Assembly: GCA_964574705.1 (NCBI GenBank)
Contig: CAZNOO010000025.1
Coordinates: 1 to 21,870, forward strand
Direction of reading: 5' to 3'
Origin: JAHIVB01 sp964574705
GTDB taxonomy: Bacteria; Bacillota_I; Bacilli_A; Izemoplasmatales; Hujiaoplasmataceae
DNA length: 21,870 nt
In this document: piece by piece, positions 14,582 to 21,864 of the stretch
Layout: the number at the start of each line of letters is the position of its first letter
Numbering within the stretch: position 1 is the first letter of the stretch
Position numbers and translations under genes: made by a program
Notes under the pieces: generated by a model
Seen by the model: the letters and a program-made list of their open reading frames with translations, nothing else
Told to the model about the DNA's origin: nothing
The model's database searches: none

Positions 14582-15685
14582 ATGAAAAAATTATTATACT
14601 TAAGTTTGATGTTGGTTTTTGGTTTTCTACTTGTAGGTTGTGACGTCTCTGCAGCAAACCCACTAAATAATCAAAGTGGAGTCACTTCAACGGTATTTAC
14701 ATTAGATGATTTATCACAATACACTGGCGCAAATGGATCTACTGCATACATTGCGGTTAACGGTGTTGTATATGACGTAACAAAAGTATTCGTCAACGGT
14801 ACACATCAAGGAATGCAATTAGGTGGAACGGACGCTACGGCAGTATTTGCATCGAGCCCTCATAGCGCATCACTATTATTGACATTACCAGTTGTTGGAA
14901 CATATGATCCAAATCCTGCACCAACAAATCTATCGCTCAGTACTACTCAGGATACACTACCAATTTTTACAAACGCTGAACTATCTGTATACACTGGAGA
15001 AAATGGCTCAACGGCATACATCGCAGTCAATGGTATTGTCTATGACGTTACAAGCGTGTTTGTCAATGGTACGCATCAAGGAATGAAATTGGGCGGAACG
15101 GATGCGACAATTATATTCGCATCAAGTCCTCACAGTGAATCACTTCTCGCAACTTTGACCATTGTTGGAACAATGGAAGGATATGTTACCATTCCAACCA
15201 CTCCGGCTGACACCTCAACAACCACTCCCCCTGTTACAACTTCCGAGAGTACACTTCCTGTATTTACACTCGATGAATTGTCCCTTTATACAGGTGCAAA
15301 TGGAACAACAGCTTACATCGCAGTCAATGGTGTAATCTATGATGTGACAAACGTATTCTCAAACGGTCAACATCAGGGTATGCAACTCGGTGGTACCGAC
15401 GCAACTGCAGTATTCGCATCCAGTCCTCATAGTGCATCATTATTGTCATCGTTGACGGTCGTAGGTTCTCTTGAAGGATACAATACAATCACTGTTACTA
15501 CTGATACTACAACGACTCAAAACAATCAATACGATGATGACGCTGACGATGATTCTGATGACGATTCTGATGACGATTCAGACGATGAAAGCGAACATGA
15601 AGACAGCGATCACGATTCAGTGAATCATGAAGATGAACACGAAGATGGCTTTGAGTATGAAGAATCTGAAGGATATGACGACTAA
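14582..15685 (+). CDS. Lipoprotein with three cytochrome-b5-like domains and acidic tail, 367 aa
   Basis: A lipobox LVGC (Cys20) makes it an exported lipoprotein. Three tandem domains (about 38-107, 128-197 and 227-296) are nearly alike: VFTLDDLSQYTGANGSTAYI, GV-Y-DVT, THQGM-LGGTDAT and SSPHS. They match the 'predicted haem/steroid-binding' cytochrome-b5-like family (COG4892). Each keeps two His exactly 19 residues apart (H75/H94, H165/H184, H264/H283), the candidate axial haem ligands. Thr/Pro-rich linkers separate domains; the tail (about 317-367) is Asp/Ser/Glu-rich with His at 339, 344, 349 and 353, with SDDD repeats. It is the only plus-strand gene and is divergent from the two-component operon. 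A haem-binding, redox or metal-capture role at the cell surface is inferred, not shown. AAGGAG precedes the ATG at 14582. Confidence 0.9.
   Translation: MKKLLYLSLMLVFGFLLVGCDVSAANPLNNQSGVTSTVFTLDDLSQYTGANGSTAYIAVNGVVYDVTKVFVNGTHQGMQLGGTDATAVFASSPHSASLLLTLPVVGTYDPNPAPTNLSLSTTQDTLPIFTNAELSVYTGENGSTAYIAVNGIVYDVTSVFVNGTHQGMKLGGTDATIIFASSPHSESLLATLTIVGTMEGYVTIPTTPADTSTTTPPVTTSESTLPVFTLDELSLYTGANGTTAYIAVNGVIYDVTNVFSNGQHQGMQLGGTDATAVFASSPHSASLLSSLTVVGSLEGYNTITVTTDTTTTQNNQYDDDADDDSDDDSDDDSDDESEHEDSDHDSVNHEDEHEDGFEYEESEGYDD
15551..15586 (+). repeat. Three 12-nt tandem repeats in the acidic tail
   Basis: GATTCTGATGAC at 15551 and 15563, then a diverged copy at 15575. They encode DSDD-type steps of the Asp/Ser-rich tail and may allow length variation by slippage. 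Confidence 0.8.
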
Positions 15686-15720
15686 TTTTTAGAAACACAA
15701 ACTTAGAAATAAGAATATAT

Positions 15721-15757
15721 AAAAAACTGATTGAGTTATGCCTTCAATCAGTTTTTT
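15721..15757. terminator. Bidirectional terminator between convergent genes
   Basis: Fourteen-bp inverted repeat, A-tract plus CTGATTGA (15721-15734) with TCAATCAG plus T-tract (15744-15757), around a 9-nt loop. It serves the plus-strand lipoprotein gene and the minus-strand 15833-16420 gene. Confidence 0.9.
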
Positions 15758-15832
15758 TCTTTATTAAATTTAGGGTTCTCGTTTTGATTCAATCATATTT
15801 TACATTTTAAAAGAAATATAGATCTTTACACC

Positions 15833-16420
15833 TTACTCTTTCGAAGCACTATTGACTGTTTTGCGAAGTTTCACGTATGCTTTTACACTCAAATAGCTTG
15901 CGACTATAAAATTACATCCTATCAAGGAAAACGCCATGATCGATAGCCATAAAGAGAACTGAAGAATTTCTCGAAGCGATAACACAATCGAAAATACCGC
16001 GCCAGTAATAATGAGGTAAATTTGACCCCGAAAAAATAATTTGGATTGATTTTGGATTTTCACGATTTGTTCTTCGGTAAAATGATCATCCTCTTCTACG
16101 TCTAGAAGGTCGTCATTGGATGTGGAGTCAATGGACTCTTCCTCGTCTTTTGCAAGTATGACTTCAAGCTTATCAATCTCTGGTTTCAATTCTTTCTCAA
16201 TTCGTTTTCCACGAAAATAGAAAAACCAAAAAATGGAAACTACCAGAACTGATATCCCTATTACTAGAACCTTTCCCCAAAGAGAAACGTCGGGGTCGGT
16301 ACTTTCCCCTATAATGACCAAAGAGAAAATAATAGTATAAAAAATAGGGGAAAACAACCTTTCTTTGAAATAACTTCGTAGACTTTTAACGAGCTTTGCA
16401 TCAACTGATTTTTTTTTCAT
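15833..16420 (-). CDS. Four-helix membrane protein with acidic loop, 195 aa
   Basis: No family recognised. Two membrane hairpins (about 22-41 and 48-68; about 131-151 and 157-178) flank a charged cytoplasmic loop (about 70-125), very acidic around DEEESIDSTSNDDLLDVEEDD. N- and C-termini are basic, consistent with inside orientation. ATG at 16420 with GAGGA upstream. It is likely last in a run of minus-strand genes (17698 to 15833) with gaps of 55-62 nt and no terminator between them, ending at the bidirectional terminator. Function unknown. Confidence 0.78.
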   Translation of the reverse strand: MKKKSVDAKLVKSLRSYFKERLFSPIFYTIIFSLVIIGESTDPDVSLWGKVLVIGISVLVVSIFWFFYFRGKRIEKELKPEIDKLEVILAKDEEESIDSTSNDDLLDVEEDDHFTEEQIVKIQNQSKLFFRGQIYLIITGAVFSIVLSLREILQFSLWLSIMAFSLIGCNFIVASYLSVKAYVKLRKTVNSASKE

Positions 16421-16482
16421 TATTTTCCTCGTATATTGATTCGTATTTTCATGTAGAATATCTGAATTGCTGAAAGGATTTT

Positions 16483-17283
16483 TTATAACAACAATAAGGG
16501 CAATACAATTGCTGCGATAACACAGGCAATATAAAAAATCATTGCAAATCGAATATGCTTTTGTTCAAGGATTGGGTCAGGAGAATCTAGGCTCCAATCA
16601 GGTCTTCTTTCTTGATGTTTAATTTCTTTCGCGTATATTCCAAACTCAATAATGAGGTAAGGCACAATTCCAATAACGAGCAAAAGCATGTCGAGCCCTA
16701 GGAGCGGGTTACCATCAAAAGTAACAATGTAGAATGAAAGAGCGAACATCTGTATCATTGTCCCAATCAGAAGAATGACAAAGAGTTTTTTTGCACGAGT
16801 CCAGGATTGGTCTGCATAAACTGAAGTCTTGTAAAAACTAAACAACTTATCTTCATCGTATCGGTCATTTAAGCCGTGTTCATCCATCTGGTTTTTAAGT
16901 TCAACGATAAATTCGCCCACATTTTGAAGAGTAACTGTCACACGTATTGGTTTTCCTTCTATGGGGATGATTTTTAACCAACCACCCATATAATTTACAC
17001 TTTTTGAATCAACCTTAGAAATCTCGTCATAACGAATTTGTCTAGAAATTGCTACATTTGTGTAACTAACGCCGTCTTCAGTAAGTGTGATTTTAGTCGA
17101 AGACAGCCTGCGATAAAGGAAAAAGTCAAATATCACAATTGCCATCAATGGCGTCTCAGCAATCATGGCTTCAAGCGAAAATATAGCACTGAAAATATAA
17201 AGCAATGAACAGATGACTAAAAGAACGATTGTTACAATGTACATATTGTGTATCATTTTTCTGTAAACGTAGGTCTTAGACAT
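16483..17283 (-). CDS. Membrane protein with PH-like domain, 266 aa
   Basis: A hairpin of two membrane helices (about 12-33 and 40-57) is followed by a strand-rich PH-like region (about 60-135) with ITLTEDGVSYTNVAISRQIR and YDEISKVDS, the usual start of bacterial PH-like domains (I-t-x-d-g-i...ipy-eI-x-v). Three more helices follow (about 165-187, 195-213, 243-266). AAGGAG precedes the ATG at 17283. It probably belongs to the same transcription unit as the lipoprotein at 17339-17698 and the 195-aa protein. Function unknown; PH-like domain assignment rests on fold-like pattern only. Confidence 0.8.
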   Translation of the reverse strand: MSKTYVYRKMIHNMYIVTIVLLVICSLLYIFSAIFSLEAMIAETPLMAIVIFDFFLYRRLSSTKITLTEDGVSYTNVAISRQIRYDEISKVDSKSVNYMGGWLKIIPIEGKPIRVTVTLQNVGEFIVELKNQMDEHGLNDRYDEDKLFSFYKTSVYADQSWTRAKKLFVILLIGTMIQMFALSFYIVTFDGNPLLGLDMLLLVIGIVPYLIIEFGIYAKEIKHQERRPDWSLDSPDPILEQKHIRFAMIFYIACVIAAIVLPLLLL

Positions 17284-17338
17284 GGGATTCTCCTTTAATT
17301 AAATTCTCAAATTCAGTTAATGAACATTTCATATTTTG

Positions 17339-17698
17339 TTAATCTTCAATGGTACAGCTCACACTGATTCCCCAATCAGATAATTCAAATGCAGAATAAA
17401 TATTAAACTCTGCTCCACTTACAATGTCATAGTATTTATCATTATACAATACCATATAATTGACCATTTCATAAGCTCCTGTAATACAAGCATATCCTTT
17501 AGGACTCTTTATTCCATATCCCATTGAAACATATAATGTATCTGGATCTATCTCAGTTCTCATAAGGATTGTAAAGTCGTCTCCTTCATGAAATACACTA
17601 AACAATTCTGGTTCTGGGTTTTCGAGTGGCGCGACATACCCACAACTAATTAAGAACGGCGTAATCATCAGAAGCGTAATAACCAAATATCTTTTCAT
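17339..17698 (-). CDS. Small lipoprotein, 119 aa
   Basis: The start is placed at ATG 17698 (MKRYLVIT), 8 nt after a GGAGG. A TTG five codons upstream would put the ribosome site inside the gene. The signal peptide ends in the lipobox LISC (Cys19). The mature 100 residues are strand-rich with no recognised domain and two further Cys (one in YACITG, one in SVSCTIED), which could form a disulfide outside the cell. A TATAAT box at 17719-17724 may start this unit. Confidence 0.8.
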   Translation of the reverse strand: MKRYLVITLLMITPFLISCGYVAPLENPEPELFSVFHEGDDFTILMRTEIDPDTLYVSMGYGIKSPKGYACITGAYEMVNYMVLYNDKYYDIVSGAEFNIYSAFELSDWGISVSCTIED

Positions 17699-17789
17699 TT
17701 GTCTTTCCTCCAAAATGGATTATAAACACTGACATATTTGTAAAATATAAATTGTGATCGCAAATAAATATCTTCTTTGTGTTTTGAAA

Positions 17790-18347
17790 TCAGTCTATAT
17801 CCGCTTGAGAGTCTGAATCGTTCTTTGAATTTGATTTCAATGAATCTCTTTTTAGTGGAGTGAATATCGCTTTAATAAAGCCAAACAAGAAGACCGTTTG
17901 ATCAAGTGAATCCTGGTTGATTGAGAAATAAGGATTGTTAGGATGAACTAACACAGTGATTTTCCTGTTTTTGTAAGAGGATACCTCTTTATGAGAAATT
18001 GACAAGCTAGAATGCGATTTGTATTCTTCGCCATTCAGTGAAAAAGAGTAATGAACTCTGCAATGACAAACAGAACGCCTCATTGACAAAACACTTATTT
18101 TTGTTACTGTTGCCTTTACGGGCACACCGAATAGAAATAGATTTCTTAGTCTACGGAATCTCCTTATAAAAACAAAAGCAAATAGGATAGAAATCACATA
18201 GAAAGCAATTCCCACTTCTAAAATGGAATTTTCTCCAAAAACACTAACAGAGCCCACAATGGAGAACATTACCGCACCAAAAAGACTTCCCATCAAGGTG
18301 TAGTCGGAAAAGAACAATATATGAAATTTAGGTATCTTTTTTTTCAT
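17790..18347 (-). CDS. Membrane protein with DUF3592-like domain, 185 aa
   Basis: Two membrane helices (about 15-37 and 42-62) precede a strand-rich domain (about 74-145). The domain shows VKATVTKISV, VHYSFSLNGEEYKSHSS and YKNRKITVLVHPNNPYFSI, the DUF3592-type pattern (outer strand, Y-x-f-x-x-n-G-x-y, and the closing 'V-x-x-x-P-x-N-P'). A third weakly hydrophobic segment lies near 150-165 and the tail is Ser/Asp/Lys-rich. Two closely spaced Cys (CHC) occur around residue 95. ATG at 18347 with AAAGGG. No function known for the family. Confidence 0.78.
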   Translation of the reverse strand: MKKKIPKFHILFFSDYTLMGSLFGAVMFSIVGSVSVFGENSILEVGIAFYVISILFAFVFIRRFRRLRNLFLFGVPVKATVTKISVLSMRRSVCHCRVHYSFSLNGEEYKSHSSLSISHKEVSSYKNRKITVLVHPNNPYFSINQDSLDQTVFLFGFIKAIFTPLKRDSLKSNSKNDSDSQADID

Positions 18348-18424
18348 TGAGTTTCCCTTTCAAAGTTTATTATTTTTAGTCACTTCAGTTAAGGCTGAAA
18401 GCATCTTAACGAATTAAGAAAAAT

Positions 18425-18438
18425 AATAAGCGCTTATT
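18425..18438 (-). terminator. Possible weak terminator at the end of the 69-aa gene
   Basis: The palindrome AATAAGCGCTTATT overlaps the TAA stop and is followed on the minus strand by ATTTTTC. The stem is only five A/T pairs closed by GCGC, so read-through into 17790-18347 is possible. Confidence 0.3.
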
Positions 18439-18643
18439 CCGGCAGTCCTTGCTGTTTAATAAGCAAGGCAAGTGTTGCGATAAAACCAAAAAATGAAAGA
18501 AACATAATCACCGCACAAATATTTTCAAAAAAATCTGTCCCGCCATAGGTTGATTGATTGTTCATGATCACAATTATTATTGAACCGATAAAAAGGATAG
18601 ATAACGACACAAGAATCGCGGCCAAAGAAATTACTCGTTTCAT
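18434..18643 (-). CDS. Small two-helix membrane protein, 69 aa
   Basis: Two hydrophobic helices (about 5-27 and 42-62) with a short polar loop containing YGGTDFFEN. No family recognised. Reality is supported by a strong GGAGG ribosome site before the ATG at 18643 and by a good promoter immediately upstream. It probably leads a transcript continuing into 17790-18347. Confidence 0.75.
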   Translation of the reverse strand: MKRVISLAAILVSLSILFIGSIIIVIMNNQSTYGGTDFFENICAVIMFLSFFGFIATLALLIKQQGLPE

Positions 18644-18681
18644 AAAAGAACCTCCATAGATAATATTGTTTCATTATTGAT

Positions 18682-18710
18682 ATTATAGCATAAATAATAT
18701 ATCAAGTAAA
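18682..18710 (-). promoter_or_regulatory. Promoter of the 69-aa gene
   Basis: TTTACT (18705-18710), 17 bp, then TATAAT (18682-18687) with an extended -10 TGC (18688-18690), all on the minus strand; the ATG lies about 40 bp downstream. Confidence 0.75.
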
Positions 18711-18791
18711 TTTTATATAGTATTTTTTAATTAATAAAAATAGGAAAAATATACACTTCAATAATAGATGCTTAATGATAAATTAATAAAC

Positions 18792-18813
18792 AAAAAAAGC
18801 CCCCTAAAGGGCT
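18792..18813 (-). terminator. Terminator downstream of the hydrolase gene
   Basis: Minus-strand hairpin AGCCC/GGGCT with a 6-nt loop followed by seven T, about 60 nt past the hydrolase stop. Confidence 0.85.
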
Positions 18814-18871
18814 ATAATTGATGTTATTTTTAGAAAACAAGCATAAAATAATACCAATAACACTAGTAAAT

Positions 18872-20278
18872 CTACGGGGTTACATTCCTTACTTCTTCCC
18901 ATTCATTGGAATTAATTTCACTGCTTGTATCATTTCTTAACGTTTCATTGAAAAAGTCTGTAATCAAACTTTTTAAAATCGAATTAAGGTACTCCTCTTG
19001 GACTGTTCCGGACATGCCAATATACTTCGTTAGAGGAGAATACATATAATCCATCGCAAAATCAAAGTGTGTTGTTCCATCAATTTGATAGAGATTTGAA
19101 GGAACAGTACTGTTTTCAATTAAGGAATAAAGATTCGCATTGTTATCTCCTGTTTCCCATGCTCCACTTCTTAAAAACAATGATGGAATCGATAGTCCCT
19201 TACTAATTTCTGTTTCATCAATGGGTTCAACCCATGCATCCAATCCCATGACAGCGTCTATTCTATCATCATTTAAAGCGATTGCCACATCAGCTCCCCC
19301 ACCGGTAGAATGCCCCAGCAATCCTATTTTTTCTAAATCAAGTAATTCACTAAATCTAGATGGGTTACTGCTGTCGTTAATTTCTTCTAAGTAGTTTAAT
19401 GTTGTTGTAATGTCTGAAGCATATGTGTAAACAAGTTGATTCGCATAATCTAAAAAATCAGGGGTTGTTTCTCTAGGTGGTAATGCATCTCGATTTATAT
19501 AAGCAATGTCATCTTCACTAAAAAATGTCGCGACCGATCCGTAGGTATGATCAATTCCGATTACGATATATCCTTGACTCGCCAATTCTTCGGCATAATC
19601 TGTATGAACATTACGAAATCCTCTCCAACCATGGGATATGATGATGACTGGGTAGTTGGCAGAAGCGTTGCTAATCGGAGCTCCAACATATGAATTTGAC
19701 ATAATGTCAGCGGTTTGATCTAGAAAAAATGAAGGGAACCCAAAATCCTTGCTTAATGCTCTGGATACAACTGCTCCATCTTCTAGCCAAGGTGCTTGCT
19801 CGTACCCGTCAACGGATTCTGCGGGATACCATATTTGTATTTTAATCTTTCTGAATTCAGTCGAATCATCACCATAAAGCTCATATCGAGTTTCGTCTTC
19901 AATTACAAAGGACTCTGTCCCAATTAAATAGTCCCCGGTTGGTGTGGGGATTTCATAAATAGGAAATACGATAGCCGCAATCAATGAAATAACAATCAAC
20001 GTTGAAAAGACGACGTTCGTAATTATTCTTATACGCTTTTTTATAGAGATATTCATAATTGTTTTTATGGAAATCATGATTTCGATCATAAGAACGGCAA
20101 GATAGAGCGTATATAATTGCCATCTCGTGCCATTGATAACTAGATGTAATATGATAACCAATATTGTTACGCTTAATAAAGCAATCACAAATTGTTTCTT
20201 TATTGTTTTCTTACTCATCAATATCCACATCATCAGTACAGATAATAAATATATGAAAACTTCTAGTATATGCATCAT
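18872..20278 (-). CDS. Membrane-anchored alpha/beta hydrolase, PAF-acetylhydrolase-like, 468 aa
   Basis: The start is placed at ATG 20278 (the next codon, at 20275, is also ATG), 5 nt after AAAGGGG; a frame extending to 20374 would run inside the upstream gene. Four membrane helices occupy about 5-21, 30-48, 53-70 and 87-108. The extracytoplasmic part is a hydrolase of the platelet-activating-factor acetylhydrolase/dienelactone type: oxyanion segment SHGWRG (215-220), nucleophile S324 in GHSTGGG, acid D347 in MGLDAW, and H404 in DGTTHFDF. It should hydrolyse a short-chain ester such as a lipid or acylated surface compound outside the cell; the substrate is unknown. It is cotranscribed with the 276-aa membrane protein upstream (13-nt gap). 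Confidence 0.9.
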   Translation of the reverse strand: MMHILEVFIYLLSVLMMWILMSKKTIKKQFVIALLSVTILVIILHLVINGTRWQLYTLYLAVLMIEIMISIKTIMNISIKKRIRIITNVVFSTLIVISLIAAIVFPIYEIPTPTGDYLIGTESFVIEDETRYELYGDDSTEFRKIKIQIWYPAESVDGYEQAPWLEDGAVVSRALSKDFGFPSFFLDQTADIMSNSYVGAPISNASANYPVIIISHGWRGFRNVHTDYAEELASQGYIVIGIDHTYGSVATFFSEDDIAYINRDALPPRETTPDFLDYANQLVYTYASDITTTLNYLEEINDSSNPSRFSELLDLEKIGLLGHSTGGGADVAIALNDDRIDAVMGLDAWVEPIDETEISKGLSIPSLFLRSGAWETGDNNANLYSLIENSTVPSNLYQIDGTTHFDFAMDYMYSPLTKYIGMSGTVQEEYLNSILKSLITDFFNETLRNDTSSEINSNEWEEVRNVTP

Positions 20279-20291
20279 AATCGCCCCTTTG

Positions 20292-21122
20292 TTATCCCTG
20301 ATAAGCCATAAAGTATATGTCATACCCACCTTGATATACAAAGAATACATAGGAAAGGTCTCCGGGTAATCCAAGGTAATAAATTACATAAAATTGATTC
20401 GCATCGTTGCCGTTAAAGTAGACTAAATAGGTATTGTATAGAAGTTTTGAACGGAAACGCAACTCTGGCTTAACTGCATATAGAGCAGCGGTTGCGGCAT
20501 CTTCTTTGCTCCAAATTCTGGCATCACTGACATACAATGAATAATCATTCTCCAATTCTGTTGCTAGAGGGAATTCAGGATTTGGTGTTATACGAACTGA
20601 AATTATTTCAGGTTGATTCATAACAGATAGTCTAAAGGAGAACATTGACAAAAATACAAGAACCAACACGCCAACAAGAGCGAAATCTATAATCTTTTTT
20701 CCTTTGAGTTCTTGTTTTACCAGGTTTTGAGCTTCTTCGTAACTATAGGGCCTTCCCATAATTAAACTTAGAATACTAATCAGAGTAACAGAAAAAAAAG
20801 GTAATATATTGATACTCATATCCGGTGTTGAAATTTCTAAATATTTGCTTATTCGGCCTTTTTGAATCATTGCTTCTTCGATATCCTTGATCAGCACTTT
20901 TTTCTTTCTAAACATCCAATGTCGATATTCTACATATTCATCAGTGATTATCAATCTTGTTCCAAAAAAGAAAACTAAAGAAATTATGAATAGAACTGAT
21001 AAAGCAATCAAATATGGATTTAGAAGACTGTTTGCGTGTAAGGTAAGCGCTAAGATGAAATAAAGTGTGAGCATTCCTAAATTGATTGGATGACTCCATC
21101 TAGTTCGAAGTGTTGTCTTCAT
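20292..21122 (-). CDS. Membrane protein with PH-like segment and extracytoplasmic tail, 276 aa
   Basis: Two membrane helices (about 15-31 and 37-53) are followed by a PH-like region (about 55-105, with IITDEYVEYRHWMFRKKKVLI and DIEEAMIQKGRISK), a third helix near 148-165 and an extracytoplasmic C-terminal domain (about 170-276). The tail is aromatic-rich near its end (FVYQGGYDIYFMAYQG) and contains LENDYSLYVSDARIW and FNGNDANQFYVIYY. No family recognised. AGGAGG precedes the ATG at 21122, and there is a TTGGGT/TATAAT promoter. First gene of a two-gene unit with the hydrolase, so possibly a partner or a sensor for it. Confidence 0.8.
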   Translation of the reverse strand: MKTTLRTRWSHPINLGMLTLYFILALTLHANSLLNPYLIALSVLFIISLVFFFGTRLIITDEYVEYRHWMFRKKKVLIKDIEEAMIQKGRISKYLEISTPDMSINILPFFSVTLISILSLIMGRPYSYEEAQNLVKQELKGKKIIDFALVGVLVLVFLSMFSFRLSVMNQPEIISVRITPNPEFPLATELENDYSLYVSDARIWSKEDAATAALYAVKPELRFRSKLLYNTYLVYFNGNDANQFYVIYYLGLPGDLSYVFFVYQGGYDIYFMAYQG

Positions 21123-21151
21123 ATTTTCCTCCTTATATATTAATCAAAAAC

Positions 21152-21179
21152 ATTATATCACAAAATACCATAAACCCAA
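21152..21179 (-). promoter_or_regulatory. Promoter of the hydrolase operon
   Basis: TTGGGT (21174-21179), 16 bp, then TATAAT (21152-21157) with an extended TGA on the minus strand. A 7-bp inverted repeat CACAAAA (21159-21165)/TTTTGTG (21187-21193) brackets the -35 area and might be an operator. Confidence 0.65.
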
Positions 21180-21263
21180 TATTGTGTTTTGTGTTTTATT
21201 ATTAATCCTTGAATGTCTCTGTGTTGGAAGAGGGCTATTGTGATCTTCCAAAAAGGCAACACA

Positions 21264-21283
21264 AAAGCCCTCGAAAGGGCTTT
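21264..21283 (-). terminator. Terminator of the Ig-like lipoprotein gene
   Basis: Seven perfect base pairs AAAGCCC/GGGCTTT with a 6-nt loop, about 55 nt past the stop of the 158-aa gene. The U-tract is short on the minus strand (TTTT) and better on the plus strand, so direction is less certain. Confidence 0.75.
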
Positions 21284-21338
21284 ATTTTCTTATTGATTGC
21301 GACTGATTTTCAGCTGCTTTTTGTTAGGAAAAGTCATG

Positions 21339-21815
21339 TTACTCTATTGTAAACTCACTTGCAAGATAATAATTATCTAACTCACCTGGGCCTCGATAAT
21401 TGGTGAATTGTTTTAAAATTAGGTACCTTCCAGCTGATAACTCACCATATAACCATTCCCAATTAATTGACATTTGGCTACCATGATTTTTCTCTACAAT
21501 GTAAGCAATCAAATTCCACGCTACATTACCATCAATAATATATGACAATTCATTCCATTCATTACCTTCATAAATGAAAATTGTATACCAAGTTCCGGTT
21601 GTTCCCTCATCATCACCATAGTAATTAAATTCAAGGGTCAATCCTATATTAGTCATTGAATCGTCTAAGATTATCATACTAGCATCAGAATAATTATTTA
21701 CTTCATACTCGTCTAATTCATAACTCATCATACTAATTGTTGTATTTGAGTTATTACATCCCGACAAGACGAATGAAACTAAAGAAATAACAAAGAGTAA
21801 TACGATTCTTTTCAT
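21339..21815 (-). CDS. Lipoprotein with bacterial Ig-like domain (Big_14-type), 158 aa
   Basis: The signal peptide ends in LSGC (Cys20). The mature domain has the pattern of the Ig-like domain found in many Bacillota lipoproteins (Big_14): YGDDEGTTGTWYTIFIYEGNEWNEL, then WNLIAYIVEKN, INWEWLYGELSAGRYLILKQ and a last strand EFTIE. In this family the domain is extracellular and its ligand is unknown. AGGAGG precedes the ATG at 21815. It has its own extended -10 promoter (TGT TATAAT at 21856-21864) and terminator, so it is probably monocistronic. Confidence 0.85.
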   Translation of the reverse strand: MKRIVLLFVISLVSFVLSGCNNSNTTISMMSYELDEYEVNNYSDASMIILDDSMTNIGLTLEFNYYGDDEGTTGTWYTIFIYEGNEWNELSYIIDGNVAWNLIAYIVEKNHGSQMSINWEWLYGELSAGRYLILKQFTNYRGPGELDNYYLASEFTIE

Positions 21816-21855
21816 AAAATGCTACCTCCTAAATTACTTTCATTACTATATATCA

Positions 21856-21864
21856 ATTATAACA
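21856..21864 (-). promoter_or_regulatory. Extended -10 promoter of the Ig-like lipoprotein gene
   Basis: TGT directly before TATAAT on the minus strand, about 40 bp upstream of the ATG. The -35 region lies at the window edge and cannot be judged fully. Confidence 0.6.

Larger units (their letters stand above)
21123..21338. other. Intergenic region, 216 bp
   Basis: Contains the hydrolase-operon promoter, a possible operator and the terminator of the lipoprotein gene. No convincing small gene was seen on either strand. No intergenic stretch in the window exceeds 300 bases. Confidence 0.7.

Noticed and set aside
15507..15698. His/Arg-rich minus-strand frame
   Set aside because: It is the antisense of the Asp/Ser repeat region of the lipoprotein; no ribosome site and low-complexity composition.
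20279..20374. 32-residue N-terminal extension of the hydrolase
   Set aside because: It would overlap the end of the upstream gene and bury a good ribosome site located just before ATG 20278.
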